Of a DNA stretch of 64,000 nt, positions 23,134-36,440 are shown piece after piece; the first letter of the stretch is position 1; every line of letters begins with the position of its first letter. This stretch comes from Cylicocyclus nassatus. Taxonomy: Eukaryota; Nematoda; Chromadorea; Rhabditida; Strongylidae. The notes beneath the pieces were generated by a model that was given only the letters and a program-made list of their open reading frames with translations, did not search any database and had not been told where the DNA came from. The DNA is taken from contig CATQJL010000316.1 in NCBI GenBank assembly GCA_958299035.1, positions 17,337,676 through 17,401,675 of the forward strand. The letters are read 5' to 3'. A program made the position numbers and the translations under genes.

Positions 23134-24234
23134 ATGCGTGTTGATGTATGTGTGTGTTGATGTATATGTGGTGTGTTGATGTATGTGTGTGTTGATGTAT
23201 GTGTTTTGGTGTGTGTCGGTGTGTGTGTTTGTGTGTGCCTGTGTGTCGGTGTGTGTGTTTGTGTGTGTATTTGTGTATGTGTATGTGTGTATTGTTGATG
23301 TATGTGTGTATGTGTGTGTTGGTGTGTGTTTGTGTGTGTTTGTGTGTGCTGATATATGTGTGTCTTCTGATGCGTGTGTTGATGTATGTGTGTTTGTGTG
23401 TGGGTCTGTGTGTGTTGATGTATGTGTGTGTTTGTGTATGTGTTTGTGTGTGCGTTTGTGTGTGTGTTTGTGTGTATGCGTGTGTGTGTTTGTGTGTATG
23501 CGTGGGTTTGTGTGTGTTTGTGTGCGTGTGTGTTGATGTATGTGTGTGTTGATGTATGCGTGTTGGTGTGTGTGCCTGTGTGTCGGTGTGCGTGTTTGTG
23601 TGTGTTTGTGTGTGTTTGTGTATGTGTATGAGTGTGTATGTATGTGTGTATTGTTGATGTATGTGTGTATGTGTGTATGTGTGCGTGTTGATGTGTGTGT
23701 GTTTAAGTGTGTTTGTGTGTGTTGATGTATGTTTTTGTGTTGATGTGTGTGTTGATGTATGTGTGTGTTTGTGTGTGTGTTTGTGTGTTTGTGTGTGTTT
23801 GTGTGCGCGTCTGTGTTGTTGATGTATGTGTGTGTTGATGTGTGTGTGTTGATGTGTGTTTGTGTGGTGTTGATGTATGTGTGTGTTTGTGTGTGTCGGT
23901 GTGTGCGTTTATATATGTATATATGTGTGTTGATGTATTTGTGGTGTGTTGATGTATATGTGTGTGGTTAATGTATGTATGTGTTGATGTATGTGTGTTT
24001 TGGTGTGTATCGGTGTTTGTGTGTGCTTGTGTGTGTTTGTGTGTGTTTGTGTTTGTGTGCCTGTGTGCTGATGTATACGTGTGTGTTGATGTATGTGTGC
24101 GTGTGTGTGTTGGTGTGTGTGTATGGTGTGTGTGTCGGAGTGTCGGTGTGTTTGTGTATGTGTGTGTTTTTGTGTGTGTTTGTGTGTGTTTGTGTGTGTT
24201 AGTGTATGTGTCGGTGTGTGCGCGTTTATATATA
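23134..24234. repeat. TG-rich minisatellite, about 1.1 kb
   Basis: The longest uninterrupted stretch of the TGTTGATGTATGTG family. It begins right after foldback element 4 and ends GTGTGCGCGTTTATATATA, into which Helitron copy 3 ends. Long low-complexity frames on both strands are not genes. Confidence 0.92.
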
Positions 24235-24238
24235 TATA

Positions 24239-24920
24239 CCAGTGCGTCACCTCCGCTTCGCGGAAGTTCGCACTGGGTCTCCGATCCGTTTGCCTTTCTC
24301 ATGTTCGCATAATGATGACTTTGAAGCCCACCATGCGATGCTGAACATCACAAATGAATAGTAAACAACTGTTCATTCTTGAAGCGTCTTCGCGTAAGAT
24401 CGGTAATTTTAAGAGAAAAAAATTTGTCGCAAAGGAACAGCTGCGAATTTGATTAGATTACTGAATTTGTTTTGGCTTGGTAGTCGTCATAAGAATAATA
24501 GTCACTTTGAGCTGAATTTCCGTGCAAAAATCTTTCCAAGTCTGAAGGTAAAACCTTGCCAAATCGACTGTCTGAGCGATTACCACTTCTTGGCGCTGTT
24601 GTCGCAGAAAAGCAAACTATTTAAGCACTTTTTAGGCTAGAATTCATGAAGCGCAGATGTACTTCTAAGGCAAATCATGACTTCGCAAAAAGTCGAATTA
24701 ATGACCTAGTTTTGCGTGCCAAAAGCGGCGTGGGCCCGTTTGACGCGCAGTCTTTAGAGGTCCCAAATATCGAATCAGCTTGTGCTTTTGCACTTTTTAC
24801 CTACATGCTGGTATGGTGCAATGACCAAAATTTCAGCTCAAGACCTTGCCTACAAAACGCTCTATGAATTTCGTGACAGACAGACATAAACACACACACA
24901 GACACGCGCTTTATTATGTC
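24239..24920 (-). mobile_element. Non-autonomous Helitron, copy 3
   Basis: On the - strand the 3' end is a GCGGAGG-type hairpin (about 24250-24266) followed by TGACGCACTGG and then T (24238). The interior matches copies 1 and 5. The 5' end is a worn CATAATAAAGCGCG version of the family start at about 24920, directly touching the 3' end of the autonomous Helitron. Confidence 0.75.
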
Positions 24921-24921
24921 A

Positions 24922-24949
24922 CCAGTCCGATCGTCCGGCTTCGCCGGAC
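24922..24949 (-). other. Helitron 3' terminal hairpin and CTGG end
   Basis: A perfect 7-bp stem with a 3-base loop (24933-24949), then GATCGGACTGG ending at 24922, flanked by T on the - strand. Such hairpins mark the end of strand transfer in Helitrons. The stem bases differ from those of the short copies (CCTCTGC), although the tip CTGG is shared. Confidence 0.72.
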
Positions 24950-26392
24950 TCTCAGACTGTGGCTTCAAACGTGCACTGAAATTAAGTTCTGACGAATCCC
25001 ATCATGAATGGCAGAGGCATACCTCTTAGAACTGAGACGCTCCATATCAATCTGCTTTGATTATATTATCAACAAAAAGTAAAAGGTACGATTATTTGCG
25101 GAAAGAGAGAATTATGCAGCTAAGCATTTGTAGAAATCACTCCTTTTGAGTTTCAGCTACTTTTCTTTGACTATGTTTGACTAACTTTGCTGATGATTCG
25201 GACTGAATCACTCTATATGAGAGACATTCTTGTTGAATAATCCATTATCAAAAATTTACTGCGATAAATTTCATCATTGACAACAATGAGGTGAGCACGA
25301 AATCACGGAAAAATCTGCCTTATGCATCGTAAAAATATGAGCAAAGCTTTTGACGCGAAGACAATGAGAAATAATGATACGTCCATAATATCTATTATCT
25401 AGATGCAAATGACGAACTATTCCAGATTGATGTGAAAGCAAATTTTGCAAAAAATATCGGATTCAAGGCCCCCATTCATTTTCACTCTTTGACGTAAACA
25501 TTTTTGGTAACGATAATTGCTGCTCATGTCCTAAGTATGGCAATTTTGAAAAACATCGCAGGCTTCCTTATCATTTGAGCACACGGTGAAAATGTTTTCA
25601 GCATCCTTCTCAAGCGAAATCGTAATATCTATACTTGCTACATGTTGACAGTAAGCAAACGCTGCTAGCAGTTGTACATGATATAAGGAATTCCTGTAAA
25701 CATGTTTATGCAAATTTAGTCTTCTATCAAATAAAAAACATGCACCTCGTGTATGAGAATTCCGTGATTCAGCACAGCTCATAGGCTTTCGTGTGCTCAC
25801 TTTACATGGCACAATTTACTCTTGTATAATGACGGAGGTGATTGCTGAAGTAAACGAAAACAGTGCTGCTTGTCTTAGCAATCTTGAAGATTATCTACGT
25901 ACATCGCGTTTAAAACCTTAGAACAGTCATGGAAAAAACTTGCTAGTGTTCTCGAAATTTGACTCGCCATAATTGATTCTTACTAAAGAAGCAATGTTCT
26001 GTGCATTTCTGCCATCTAAAGCAAATCAAAAAAAGCTGCTGTCAAGTTAAATTCGATACCGCTATCTTACTTGTCCTAATATCATTGCAGAAATACGAAT
26101 CATCTGGTTTCTATCAGGTTTGTTCACCAAGTAAGTTTGATTTGCTCTTCTGACTAATCTCAGCATTGACTCAGACAGATGGATGGAAGGAAGAAGTACT
26201 TATGGAAACTTGATTTAACTATTTTATGCTCTCTTACTATATGACTCTTTTTTCTTACTTCTTTGGCATGAGTCATTTCATTTAATTACGTTGCTATCAA
26301 GAAGCTGCATAATTCTGATCTTTCTCTCATTTTCTTGAAAACCAAGTAATAGTCCGAGTAGTAGTAGTTAAAGTTGGTGCAAGTAAAACGGA
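24950..26392. other. Helitron 3' non-coding region
   Basis: About 1.4 kb between the helicase stop and the 3' hairpin. It holds one possible captured exon (25531-25693) and otherwise no supported feature. Confidence 0.5.
25531..25693 (-). CDS. Possible terminal exon captured by the Helitron
   Basis: On the - strand an acceptor (TGTTTACAG) at 25694 opens a frame of about 54 residues to TAG at 25531, containing YHVQLLAAFAYCQHVASIDI and four Cys. Composition is protein-like and the segment is non-essential for transposition. This is a candidate for a host gene fragment picked up by the Helitron. The family is not recognised and chance cannot be excluded. Confidence 0.28.
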
Positions 26393-29300
26393 TTAGAGCA
26401 AAACCTCCTCAAAAACAATGTTTCGAACTGTTCTTGTTGGTGTACTCACTTTCAGGCCGGCCGGTGTTCGCACTCGGGAGAAGGCAACATACAGCTGCCC
26501 GTGACTAAATACATCTTCAGGGAGATAAACACCAACTTTTGCAAATGTCTGCCCCTGAGACTTATTAATCGTCATTGCAAACGCGACTTTAACGGGGAAT
26601 TGACGTCTTCTCAGTCGGAATGGTAGTAGTTTTTCGCAATAGTTATCGATCCTCGGAATAACGGCTGGCTGGTCTCTTCGTTCCCCACAGATAAAACGGC
26701 AACCTAAGACAAAACGCCCTAGGGTTTCAATCCTCAGTCGTGTGCCATTGCAAAGGCCGTTAGTTACATCGAGGTTTCTCAAAAGCATAACTATGGCTCC
26801 CTTTTTCAGTCTCAGCTTATGAGGAGGCATTCCTGATGGTTCCAGGGAGTTAAGATACTCAACCGGGTAGAGTTCGGAATCCCCTTCATGAAGGATAGCA
26901 TCGTCTATGCTTCTATAAACTTTCTCGTCGCATTCATTATCTACATGTAGACGTTGCATCGCGTCATCATTCAGTTGTTTAACATTAACATTTTTTGGAG
27001 CCAAGATGGCCCGTTCATAAAGAGTCTCATTTGTATCAATGACTTCGCCAAAAATAGCCGTCACGATATTGTCGGTAGTACAAATAATATCTTCATTCAA
27101 AGTAACGCGTCCATCTTCGCCGCTCGATCCGTCTCCGATTTCTAAAAGGAACTTGTGCCAATCGCCCCCTGCTTCCCGAGCGCGCACGTTTATCTGAAGC
27201 CGGTGTACCTTGAAGAGGGTCCAGAGCGGGGATCTCGTGACACATGCTTCGACGACGTCTTCTCTCTGACCATGCTCGATGACCGGTAAAATCTGACGAA
27301 AGTCCCCACCGACTATGAACAACTTGCCTCCAAATGGCCTATCATTTTGCATGATGTCACGAAGCAAGCTGTCGACGGCCTCGAGCGAGCATCTTGGTGC
27401 CATAGAGATTTCGTCCCAGATGATGACCTCAGTGGCCGAAAGCTCAATTGCTTCCCGTTGTTGCCTTTTCATTAATGACGAACGATTACCGTCCGCCATG
27501 TTGAGCTTAAACGCTGATATTGCAGTTCGTCCTCCCGGAAGCAGATTCGCAGCGATGCCGGTCCACGCCACACAGAGCACACGGCGGCGCTGAGCCACAG
27601 CTATGTTGTACAGCACTGTGTACAAATAAGTTTTTCCTGTGCCTCCCGGACCATCAATGAAAAAGCACCTATCAAAGTTGCGTTCCATGGCTGCAATAAT
27701 GTCGTCGGCTGCCCTTTTCTGATCAGCATTCAATGTTTCATAAAGACGTATTCCTTCACTGCGGTATTGTTCGTAATCTATTGTGTCACTTGGAATAACA
27801 GGGCGCATGTTTGCAGGAGGTCTTATAAGCTGCCTCAAATCTCTCCCTAAAAGTGACAATTTATCTGCTACATCGAAATACGCCATCGCAGCAGATTCCT
27901 GTTCGTCGAGGCCTCGATTCACATAATCGTCACTCATTGCCATCACAAACTCATTCCAAAGTTCTTGTGCATCTGCTACTTCGCAATAGCAGAGCAGACA
28001 TGCAAAAAAGCTTCGCAAAGTAGCCGCTGTTTGAAATTGAACTACTTCCTGTATACTCTGTCTGTAGTAGGTGTCATCGTCCAGGAAGCCCGAAGCTTTT
28101 GCTGCATCCGAAAAAGTTCTATAAGTTTGCCCATCAACTGTGCGAAGATCCTCAAACGAACATTTTCCTTTTGTATTGAGTAGAAGTATCCGGAGGCAGT
28201 AACGTTCAGTATCTCGCGGTGATACGGTGTACATTCTACCGATTTCCTTGCCTCCTCGTCTCCTTGGCTTCCAGCCATATCGGGCAGAGAACGTAAAATG
28301 TTCTGGAATTTCGTGATAATAGAGTTCGCGGGCATCCACAGTTAGGTCCGTAGGTTCGCCATTATCAAAGGCTCTAGAGCGTCGTACATTCAACTCAAAA
28401 AATGCTGTGAGTGTCGTATACATGGTCTGTGCGCGATTTAGGTACTGTTCTTCCTCTCCAGCAATAAAATGTACGACTTGGTGTCCTGGAAGGTGAACAG
28501 CCAATCTGAACACAGTGTGAGATCTGTCCTGCATGGGAAAACCGAAAATTCGGTGAAGAGCCTGCGGCGGACATACATAACGTGTGTTTAAATGCTGTTT
28601 AATTTCGTCAACGATTCCCTCATCACCACCACTTTCAATTGTTATACGCGCACGATCAGGTCCTTTGTAGATATATTTGTAGAGGTACTTGACCGCCGAG
28701 ATCGTCCCGCAAATCTCAAGATTGATGTGGCATTTCATTTTCGTGAGGAGGTAGAGGTTTGTGGGAACGACCCACTCGTCGCTGTAGGACATGCCGTTTA
28801 TCAGAATGCTGGTGCGATTCCGTCTTCTATATTTTGGATAGCCATCCGCCTCCACTGACGTTCTATCACGCAATCGCTTAGGAAAATGTTTTGAGCATTT
28901 CCCATCGCGCATGCACGGTGAATGCGGGTCTACAGAACCGCACTTTCGATGAATCATATAACTTGTGACAGCCGCAAATGCTTGCGGTTCTTCATCTTGG
29001 CGCGGAATTTCTGCGCATACGGCATTGTCTACATCTGCCACTGTCTCTGCTTTCCAACCACTTTTCATGGTCAAAAGCATATGGCAGTGAGGAAGACCTC
29101 GCTTTTGGAATTCAATTACATAGACGTAAGCGGCCACTTCTCCGAGAACGTTCTTTTTGAATAAGTCGTCACATAACTCTTTCAGTTTTCCGTGAAACAC
29201 TCGAGCCAATAAGTCAGGCCTATCAGATGCGACTTGTCCCTCGTATAAATTATCCTGTATTTCTCTCCACTGAGGATTACATGTCATGGTAAGGAAGTAT

Positions 29301-31372
29301 GTTGGTTTTCCAAAGCGCGCGACGATTGCCATGGCATCCTGATAAGACTGTTGCATGGCTCTGGGGCTCCCAATGTGTGAAGATGACAACACGATACGAC
29401 TTCCCGGAGGCCCATTACTTTCCTCGCCAGCCACATAATCTTGTAGACCCCTATAGGAGTCAGCTCGAAGGTTGACCTGGTGCGTTCGATGGTAGTTTAG
29501 GCGATTTTGTTCGATCTTCACGTATGCGTCAACTGCAAATTGTTGGAAGAGTTTTTTTGCGTGGAGAATCGGATTAAAAGTCTCTCGTATTGACAAAAGA
29601 TATGAGTAGTACTTCATTTGCGTGATGCGCACTCCTCTCCTATCCATGAGGGTAGGATCCCAACCGCCCCTTCCTGTCGGAAATAAGAGGGGATAAGTTA
29701 GGGGATCGCATCTTTTGTCAATATCGCTAAGATTCGTCAAAGCGGCGCCTTCTGGCTCACGCAAGTGCACGGCTAACCTTCTTACATGAGGTACATCGTT
29801 GCCGTCCCCAACGTAAACAACCGCAACTTCATTGGAAGTTGGTACACAATATCTACCTCGGGAGATGCCTCTTTCTCTATTGTCTTCGAACACCATTTTG
29901 ATTACTGGCGGCCGCCTGTTTTCACGTCGCGCAGCTTCTTCTTCGGCTTTCTCGACCTCATGCATCATTCTGAATGATTGCGCATAGATGTTATTGCGCA
30001 CAAACCATTCACTTAGATAAAGCATTAGGTCTGAGTCACAGTTCGCGTTCTGCGCAATCCCTAAGCGCTGTTGAGCAGCCAGTTCAGTGTCCAGTATATA
30101 GATCTGTCCGTACTGTCTTTGCTCTTCGTGGTTGGGATGTAGGGGGCCGATTTGATGATAAATTTGACCATGAATCCGAAAACAGTATGGACCCCTTCCC
30201 CTGGGCACGTCTACTTGAGCGCCCATGGACGCCATAGCTAGAGCGGAATTAAAGTTTCTGATATTATTGAAAAAGTTGTTTTGACGTTGTCTCATGTTTG
30301 GTGTTGCATCAACTGGCAGAAATAATTCTTTTATCTGCACAGGAAAATCGTCAAAAAAGTCCAGGTTAAAGCGTCCATAATCGCAGCAATCACCAAATGT
30401 ATCAACGTGCTGCTGCTTTACCTCAAAACCGAAATGTAGTGCCCCACAATTAACGCAACGATGATCGAGCTCTCCCAGATAGTTTTCGGTCGTCGTGCGT
30501 AATCTGAGTGCTATACCAAGGGTGCGAGCAACATTCCGGCGCCGTCGATTCCCATTAGCCGTTACATCTAACACCTGTTGGCCATCAATTTCGTCTTGTC
30601 CAGGGTGACGTTCAGGATTTTCTTGCACCTCTGCCTCTTCTTCTTCTTCAACTTGCCGCTCACGGCGCAGTCTTTGCTGCACTGCATTCCTTCTTCGGCG
30701 TTCAAAGCCCTCCTCATCTGTTTCATTCTGCAGCAACCTCTGTTGACGCCGATTCTGCTCTAAAAGACGCTGAGCACGGTCTTCTATGCTTTCAGTTTGG
30801 CGTCGCCTTTGCTGCCGCTCAGCATTTTCAAAACGGCGTTCAGCGCGTTCATCATTGCTTTCATTCTGACGACGTCTTTGATGACGTAGTGTGTCCTGGA
30901 GAAGACGTGCAGACCGAGTTTCCTCACTTTCAACCGCTCGAGTTCTTCGCTGCCGTTGCATATCCTCAGATCGACGGCGTGCACGCTCTTCGACATTTTC
31001 TCCCTCACGTCGCCTCTGTTGACGTTGCGCATCAGCAAGACGTCTTTCAGCACCTTCGAGGAGATCCTCGGCATCGCGACGCCTCTGATTACGCTGAGTC
31101 ATGGCCATCAGACGGGCAGCTCGCTGTTGCGCATTTTCAACTCCGCGCTCTTCGCGATGACGTTGCGAATCTTGAGTGCGTCTGATAGAGCGTTGCTCTG
31201 CATCCTCGTGCTGACGTTGGAGCAGATGACGTTCTGCATCTGCACTGAGCCGCAGAGCACGCTGTCTTTCTCCTTCAATGCTCCGATGATTTCTTTGGCG
31301 CTCCGCATCCGATGCGAAGACGCGAGGGCGTCCGCGCCTGCGAACTTCAGGTTGCTGATTTGGTTCCATCAC
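26393..31372 (-). CDS. Helitron Rep-helicase with STPR repeats
   Basis: An uninterrupted 1659-codon protein, the enzyme of rolling-circle transposition. Residues 11-18 hold an AT-hook-like RRRGRPRV. Residues 33-239 are nine tandem 23-residue Arg/Gln/Glu-rich repeats (for example [20 protein letters not shown]), matching the length and style of STPR DNA-binding repeats. Cys pairs near 306-333 (CVNC, DCCD) suggest zinc binding. The Helitron-like N domain begins near 586 ([15 protein letters not shown]). The HUH nuclease has [10 protein letters not shown] near 690, HCH at 762-764 and the YLYKYIYKG tyrosine motif at about 896-904. The PIF1-like helicase has Walker A GPGGTGKT (1241-1248), Walker B WDE (1319-1321), [10 protein letters not shown] and VAFSRV (1629-1634). 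All key motifs are present and there is no stop or frameshift, so it looks recently active. It lacks an endonuclease or OTU domain. The start was chosen as the first Met of the open frame. Confidence 0.95.
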   Translation of the reverse strand: MMEPNQQPEVRRRGRPRVFASDAERQRNHRSIEGERQRALRLSADAERHLLQRQHEDAEQRSIRRTQDSQRHREERGVENAQQRAARLMAMTQRNQRRRDAEDLLEGAERRLADAQRQQRRREGENVEERARRRSEDMQRQRRTRAVESEETRSARLLQDTLRHQRRRQNESNDERAERRFENAERQQRRRQTESIEDRAQRLLEQNRRQQRLLQNETDEEGFERRRRNAVQQRLRRERQVEEEEEAEVQENPERHPGQDEIDGQQVLDVTANGNRRRRNVARTLGIALRLRTTTENYLGELDHRCVNCGALHFGFEVKQQHVDTFGDCCDYGRFNLDFFDDFPVQIKELFLPVDATPNMRQRQNNFFNNIRNFNSALAMASMGAQVDVPRGRGPYCFRIHGQIYHQIGPLHPNHEEQRQYGQIYILDTELAAQQRLGIAQNANCDSDLMLYLSEWFVRNNIYAQSFRMMHEVEKAEEEAARRENRRPPVIKMVFEDNRERGISRGRYCVPTSNEVAVVYVGDGNDVPHVRRLAVHLREPEGAALTNLSDIDKRCDPLTYPLLFPTGRGGWDPTLMDRRGVRITQMKYYSYLLSIRETFNPILHAKKLFQQFAVDAYVKIEQNRLNYHRTHQVNLRADSYRGLQDYVAGEESNGPPGSRIVLSSSHIGSPRAMQQSYQDAMAIVARFGKPTYFLTMTCNPQWREIQDNLYEGQVASDRPDLLARVFHGKLKELCDDLFKKNVLGEVAAYVYVIEFQKRGLPHCHMLLTMKSGWKAETVADVDNAVCAEIPRQDEEPQAFAAVTSYMIHRKCGSVDPHSPCMRDGKCSKHFPKRLRDRTSVEADGYPKYRRRNRTSILINGMSYSDEWVVPTNLYLLTKMKCHINLEICGTISAVKYLYKYIYKGPDRARITIESGGDEGIVDEIKQHLNTRYVCPPQALHRIFGFPMQDRSHTVFRLAVHLPGHQVVHFIAGEEEQYLNRAQTMYTTLTAFFELNVRRSRAFDNGEPTDLTVDARELYYHEIPEHFTFSARYGWKPRRRGGKEIGRMYTVSPRDTERYCLRILLLNTKGKCSFEDLRTVDGQTYRTFSDAAKASGFLDDDTYYRQSIQEVVQFQTAATLRSFFACLLCYCEVADAQELWNEFVMAMSDDYVNRGLDEQESAAMAYFDVADKLSLLGRDLRQLIRPPANMRPVIPSDTIDYEQYRSEGIRLYETLNADQKRAADDIIAAMERNFDRCFFIDGPGGTGKTYLYTVLYNIAVAQRRRVLCVAWTGIAANLLPGGRTAISAFKLNMADGNRSSLMKRQQREAIELSATEVIIWDEISMAPRCSLEAVDSLLRDIMQNDRPFGGKLFIVGGDFRQILPVIEHGQREDVVEACVTRSPLWTLFKVHRLQINVRAREAGGDWHKFLLEIGDGSSGEDGRVTLNEDIICTTDNIVTAIFGEVIDTNETLYERAILAPKNVNVKQLNDDAMQRLHVDNECDEKVYRSIDDAILHEGDSELYPVEYLNSLEPSGMPPHKLRLKKGAIVMLLRNLDVTNGLCNGTRLRIETLGRFVLGCRFICGERRDQPAVIPRIDNYCEKLLPFRLRRRQFPVKVAFAMTINKSQGQTFAKVGVYLPEDVFSHGQLYVAFSRVRTPAGLKVSTPTRTVRNIVFEEVLL

Positions 31373-32196
31373 TGATTCAACTACTCTAAATCATGGCTTT
31401 TTTTCGACAGTAGACTTTAAATGAAGATGAAGCATCATCTTGAGATCACAAAATATCACATACTGCGCAAAATAAAATTCCACTTCCATTATAAGTAAAC
31501 ACTTTATAATGAGAATTCTATCTCTGGATTTACAAACGACAGTTTTTGGGTTTCCTCATTGACAATTTTAAAATGATCAATTCTATACATAGATTACAAC
31601 CTTGTAAAAATCATAATATCGTTTGATTTCTGAGAGACAGATTATAATAGTCAGAGTAAACGGATAAGCAGCGTTTAGCTGCAGATTCATTACTCAGCAA
31701 AGGATCAGTTTCCGCAAAAAAGATCTTAAGATTAAAAAGACTTTTGATCGTAGGATCAAGCTTTTATAATTGTGCCTATCCTTAAGCGGGGCTTGTATGA
31801 AGGCGCATTTTTGAATAGAAAAGTTAGATTTTATGGAAGCTTTCTTCATAACAGCTATGAGCGAATAATGCTCAAAATTAGGCCAGCGACTGACGGCCAG
31901 CGTGGTGATATAATGTAAGACCGTGCATGCGCAGCATTTTGCTCTTCTGTGAAGTTCCTTAAGAACCTACCGTTTGGAATAATCGAGTCAAAATGAGATC
32001 ATCTCATTCAAGACGAAAGGACTTTCTCTTTAGAATAACATGCCTGCAGTTGCAACGCTTGAAACTTGAGGAAAATCAAGTGAATTCGTAAAGGAGAAAT
32101 GTTACAGTCATAAACTTTTTCTTTAAAAGCACTGTACACGTGCTTGCTTCCACATCCGTCCTGCACTGTGCTTACGAAATCTTGACGCCTGTCGAA
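31373..32196. other. Helitron 5' non-coding leader
   Basis: A+T-rich sequence upstream of the Rep-helicase start on the - strand. It presumably holds the promoter, but no specific element was identified. Confidence 0.4.
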
Positions 32197-32380
32197 GGGA
32201 TCGTTCAGACCGCGCACAAAGGCGCACGAAGGCGCACGAAGGCGCACAAAGGCGCACGGAGGCGCGTCTTGTCTCGTCTCGTTTATCTCGACACGCACAC
32301 TCACTCACACGCGCCTTCGTCCGCCTTTGTGCGCCTTCGTGCGCCTTCGTGCGCCTTTGTGCGCGGTCTGAACGATCCCT
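32197..32380. repeat. Palindrome built of GGCGCAC(A/G)AA units
   Basis: AGGGATCGTTCAGACCGCGC is followed by about five 10-base units (GGCGCACAAA or GGCGCACGAA), a short centre (GTCTCGTCTCGTTTATCTCG), and the whole arm again inverted. It is 184 bp. It looks like a MITE with internal tandem units, sitting in the 5' region of the Helitron. Confidence 0.85.
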
Positions 32381-32493
32381 AACCTAGCACTTTCGCGTCA
32401 TCAGTTCCTTAAACAGCGAGTGCTGCTTTGAAACACACCAAGCAATAATGACCATCAGTAATGAAATGCTTGAAACTTTTCATTTCAAAAGTT

Positions 32494-32823
32494 CTAAACA
32501 ATGAGTTCGGTGAATCCAGATGGAGAAAGCCCCCCAGCCTTAAAAAATTCCTTTTTTGAGTCGGTTACTGAAATCGTAATGACTTTGAATTCTCTGTAAT
32601 CATAACGGTCGATGTGAGCTACATCCCTGAACAGAGATCTTCTCAGTTTCTTCGGTGGAAGCTTGGAAAATTGATCAGTTACTTCAGTGAACCTTTCTTG
32701 CAATATGTTCGGTAAAAATCTACTTTCCTTTGCTTTTCTGGTTAAAATCGACAGCTTGCACAATTGTGTGTCCAGCAATTCCAAAAAATCGCAAAAAAAT
32801 CTAATTTGGAGCCAGTTCGGCAA
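32494..32823 (-). CDS. Possible small ORF in Helitron 5' region
   Basis: A 109-codon frame on the - strand, within about 230-560 bases of the Helitron 5' end. Parts (LCKLSILTRKAKES; DQFSKLPPKKLRRSL) match by eye a frame in Helitron copy 5 (62173-62409: LCKRWSLARKVVES; GQFDKVLAKRLRSF) in the same position and frame. This may be a decayed family ORF or simply conserved DNA. Confidence 0.35.
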   Translation of the reverse strand: MPNWLQIRFFCDFLELLDTQLCKLSILTRKAKESRFLPNILQERFTEVTDQFSKLPPKKLRRSLFRDVAHIDRYDYREFKVITISVTDSKKEFFKAGGLSPSGFTELIV

Positions 32824-33055
32824 GTTCCAAGCTGTGTGGATCCGCTTGGTGTGCGGTTTTTGTAGGATAAACGCATTGGATCCGCACGAAATTTTGCATT
32901 ATGGGTCTAGGTGGTATCAAGGTGCTATGACCCAAATTTCAGCTCAAGACCTTTGCTGGAAGTCGCGCTATGAATTTCGTGACAGACAGACATTCAGACA
33001 GACAGACACACAAAAACACGTAAACACCCTTAGCGCGTTATTATAGTAGGATGAT

Positions 33056-33212
33056 ATGTGTGTTGATGTATGTGTGTGTTGATGTGTGTGTGGTGTGTTG
33101 ATGTATGTGTGTGTGGTTAATGCATGTGTATGTTGATGTATATGTATATGTGTTGATGTATGTGTGTTTTGATGTGTGTCGGTGTTTGTGTGTGTTTGTG
33201 TGTGTTGATGTA
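33056..33212. repeat. TG-rich minisatellite
   Basis: Short copy of the TGTTGATGTATGTG repeat, lying exactly between the Helitron 5' end and the next mariner-type foldback. Confidence 0.88.
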
Positions 33213-35188
<1,976 letters not shown>

Positions 35189-35507
35189 CTCAGACAATCG
35201 CCGGGGGCAGGCGGGCACCGGAAAAATAGATTGCTGATCTCTCGCACCCCGCTCGCGGATTTTTTGGAGAGCAATCAGGACTTTTCGGAAGACCGCTGGC
35301 TGAGTCAGCGGATTTTTGAGAGACCGCCTGTTGATTTTTTTTCGCTCTTATCTTTTGCAGATATATTGCTGAATCTCTGAGGATTCGAGAACTCAGCAAG
35401 CGGCCTTCCGAAAAGTCCCGATTGCTTTCCAAAAAATCCGCGAGCGGGGTGCGAGAGATCAGCAATCTACTTTTCCGGTGCCCGCCTGCCCCCGGCGATT
35501 GTCTGAG
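35189..35507. mobile_element. MITE with CTCAGAYAATCGCCGGGGGCAG ends
   Basis: 319 bp. CTCAGACAATCGCCGGGGGC at the left is repeated inverted at the right. The arms of about 135 bases include GATTGCTGATCTCTCGCACC and the words GCGGATTTTTTGGAGAGCAA. The same family occurs at 46194-46743 and 58002-58581. Confidence 0.88.
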
Positions 35508-35514
35508 TGTGTGT

Positions 35515-36090
35515 TCACTAAATAAGAGCGCGTTTCAGTCAACGTCCTCAGCCCAAACTTTGCAAAGTGCATGCTCAGCTAAGAGGTCCACCATGCAATA
35601 GGGAGCAAATTGTTGGGCGAAAGTCCCTTAGAAGTCCCTTGGTCCCTTTAAAATTGCGCCTTAAACGGTCTAGTTGCTTCCGGATCGCAAATCGTTTCCG
35701 GATCGCCACTTTTGCAACGTAGTGGATGTGTTTGGCAGGTAAATGTTCAAACCATAAGCTTTAGTGCGAAAAAGTGATCAAAAGCCCACTAGCTTACGGA
35801 AAAGACGCCAAGAAGAATTAGTCGCTTAATTGATTAGATTAAGTGCTGAGGTTTTACCTGCGTATTATAGAAGACTTTTGCGCAAAGTTTGTGGTGATTG
35901 TTGTCTTTGTGGGGGATACCAAGCCAAAAAAAGTTCAATATCTGTTTGAATTCGTTTCGGCCGAAGCCACATCCGAGCGACTTCACCAGTCTCACGAAAT
36001 GAGTGTTTTGCAATGACTAGGTGTTTACATTTTATTCGTGATAGTCACTGTTGCGCCGTGCGTTTTATGTCAAATCCCGCTGCGTTAGTA
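35515..36090 (+). mobile_element. Non-autonomous Helitron, copy 4 (degraded)
   Basis: The interior aligns with the family: GAGCGCGTTTCAGTCAACGT, then GCCCAAACTTTGCAAAGTGC and the AAGACGCCAAGAAGAATTAG block. The 5' tip is worn and the 3' hairpin is missing where the next satellite block begins. Confidence 0.55.
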
Positions 36091-36099
36091 ATCGGCATG

Positions 36100-36440
36100 C
36101 TCACTTACTCTCCCGTGTTGATACCAGCCCCATAACTCGAACTTGCAAAAAAATGATAAAATCGATAAAAGTAACGGATAATTTTCAAAACTAATATTGT
36201 ATTCGTAATCAGCATGCTCGATTACCCCCCCCCACCCCATACCAACTCCCAGCCTGCCTCCCCCCTTGAACTTTGCAAAAAATCGATATCAATCGATAAC
36301 GAAAAGTAGCCTATGACACCCCCCCCCCCCGCTCCGAAGCTTATGTTTACAAAGTCTGGTTTGGATCGGTTCACAGACAATTTTCTATTCCGCACAGACG
36401 TACACACAGACAGACACACAGACGTTCAGCTTCATATAGA
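36100..36440 (-). repeat. Satellite-like block, inverse of the 52674 repeat
   Basis: On the - strand it reads AAGCTGAACGTCTGTGTGTC, then AGAAAATTGTCTGTGAACCG, then units with TTTGCAAAAAATCGAT and a G run followed by TAATCGAGCATGCTGATTAC. The same order is seen at 52674-53190. Confidence 0.6.

Larger units (their letters stand above)
24922..33054 (-). mobile_element. Autonomous Helitron, about 8.1 kb
   Basis: A rolling-circle transposon carrying the Rep-helicase gene at 26393-31372. The inferred 5' end is A|TC at 33051-33054, leading into CTACTATAATAACGCGC as in the short copies. The inferred 3' end is at 24922: hairpin GTCCGGC-GAA-GCCGGAC, then GATCGGACTGG and T. The first about 250 bases at the 5' end match the short relatives. 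The limits rest on motif comparison; an empty insertion site was not available for comparison. Confidence 0.7.

Noticed and set aside
26954..31375. Many 60-140 codon frames opposite or overlapping the Helitron protein
   Set aside because: They overlap a single long conserved protein with all catalytic motifs and show no independent features.
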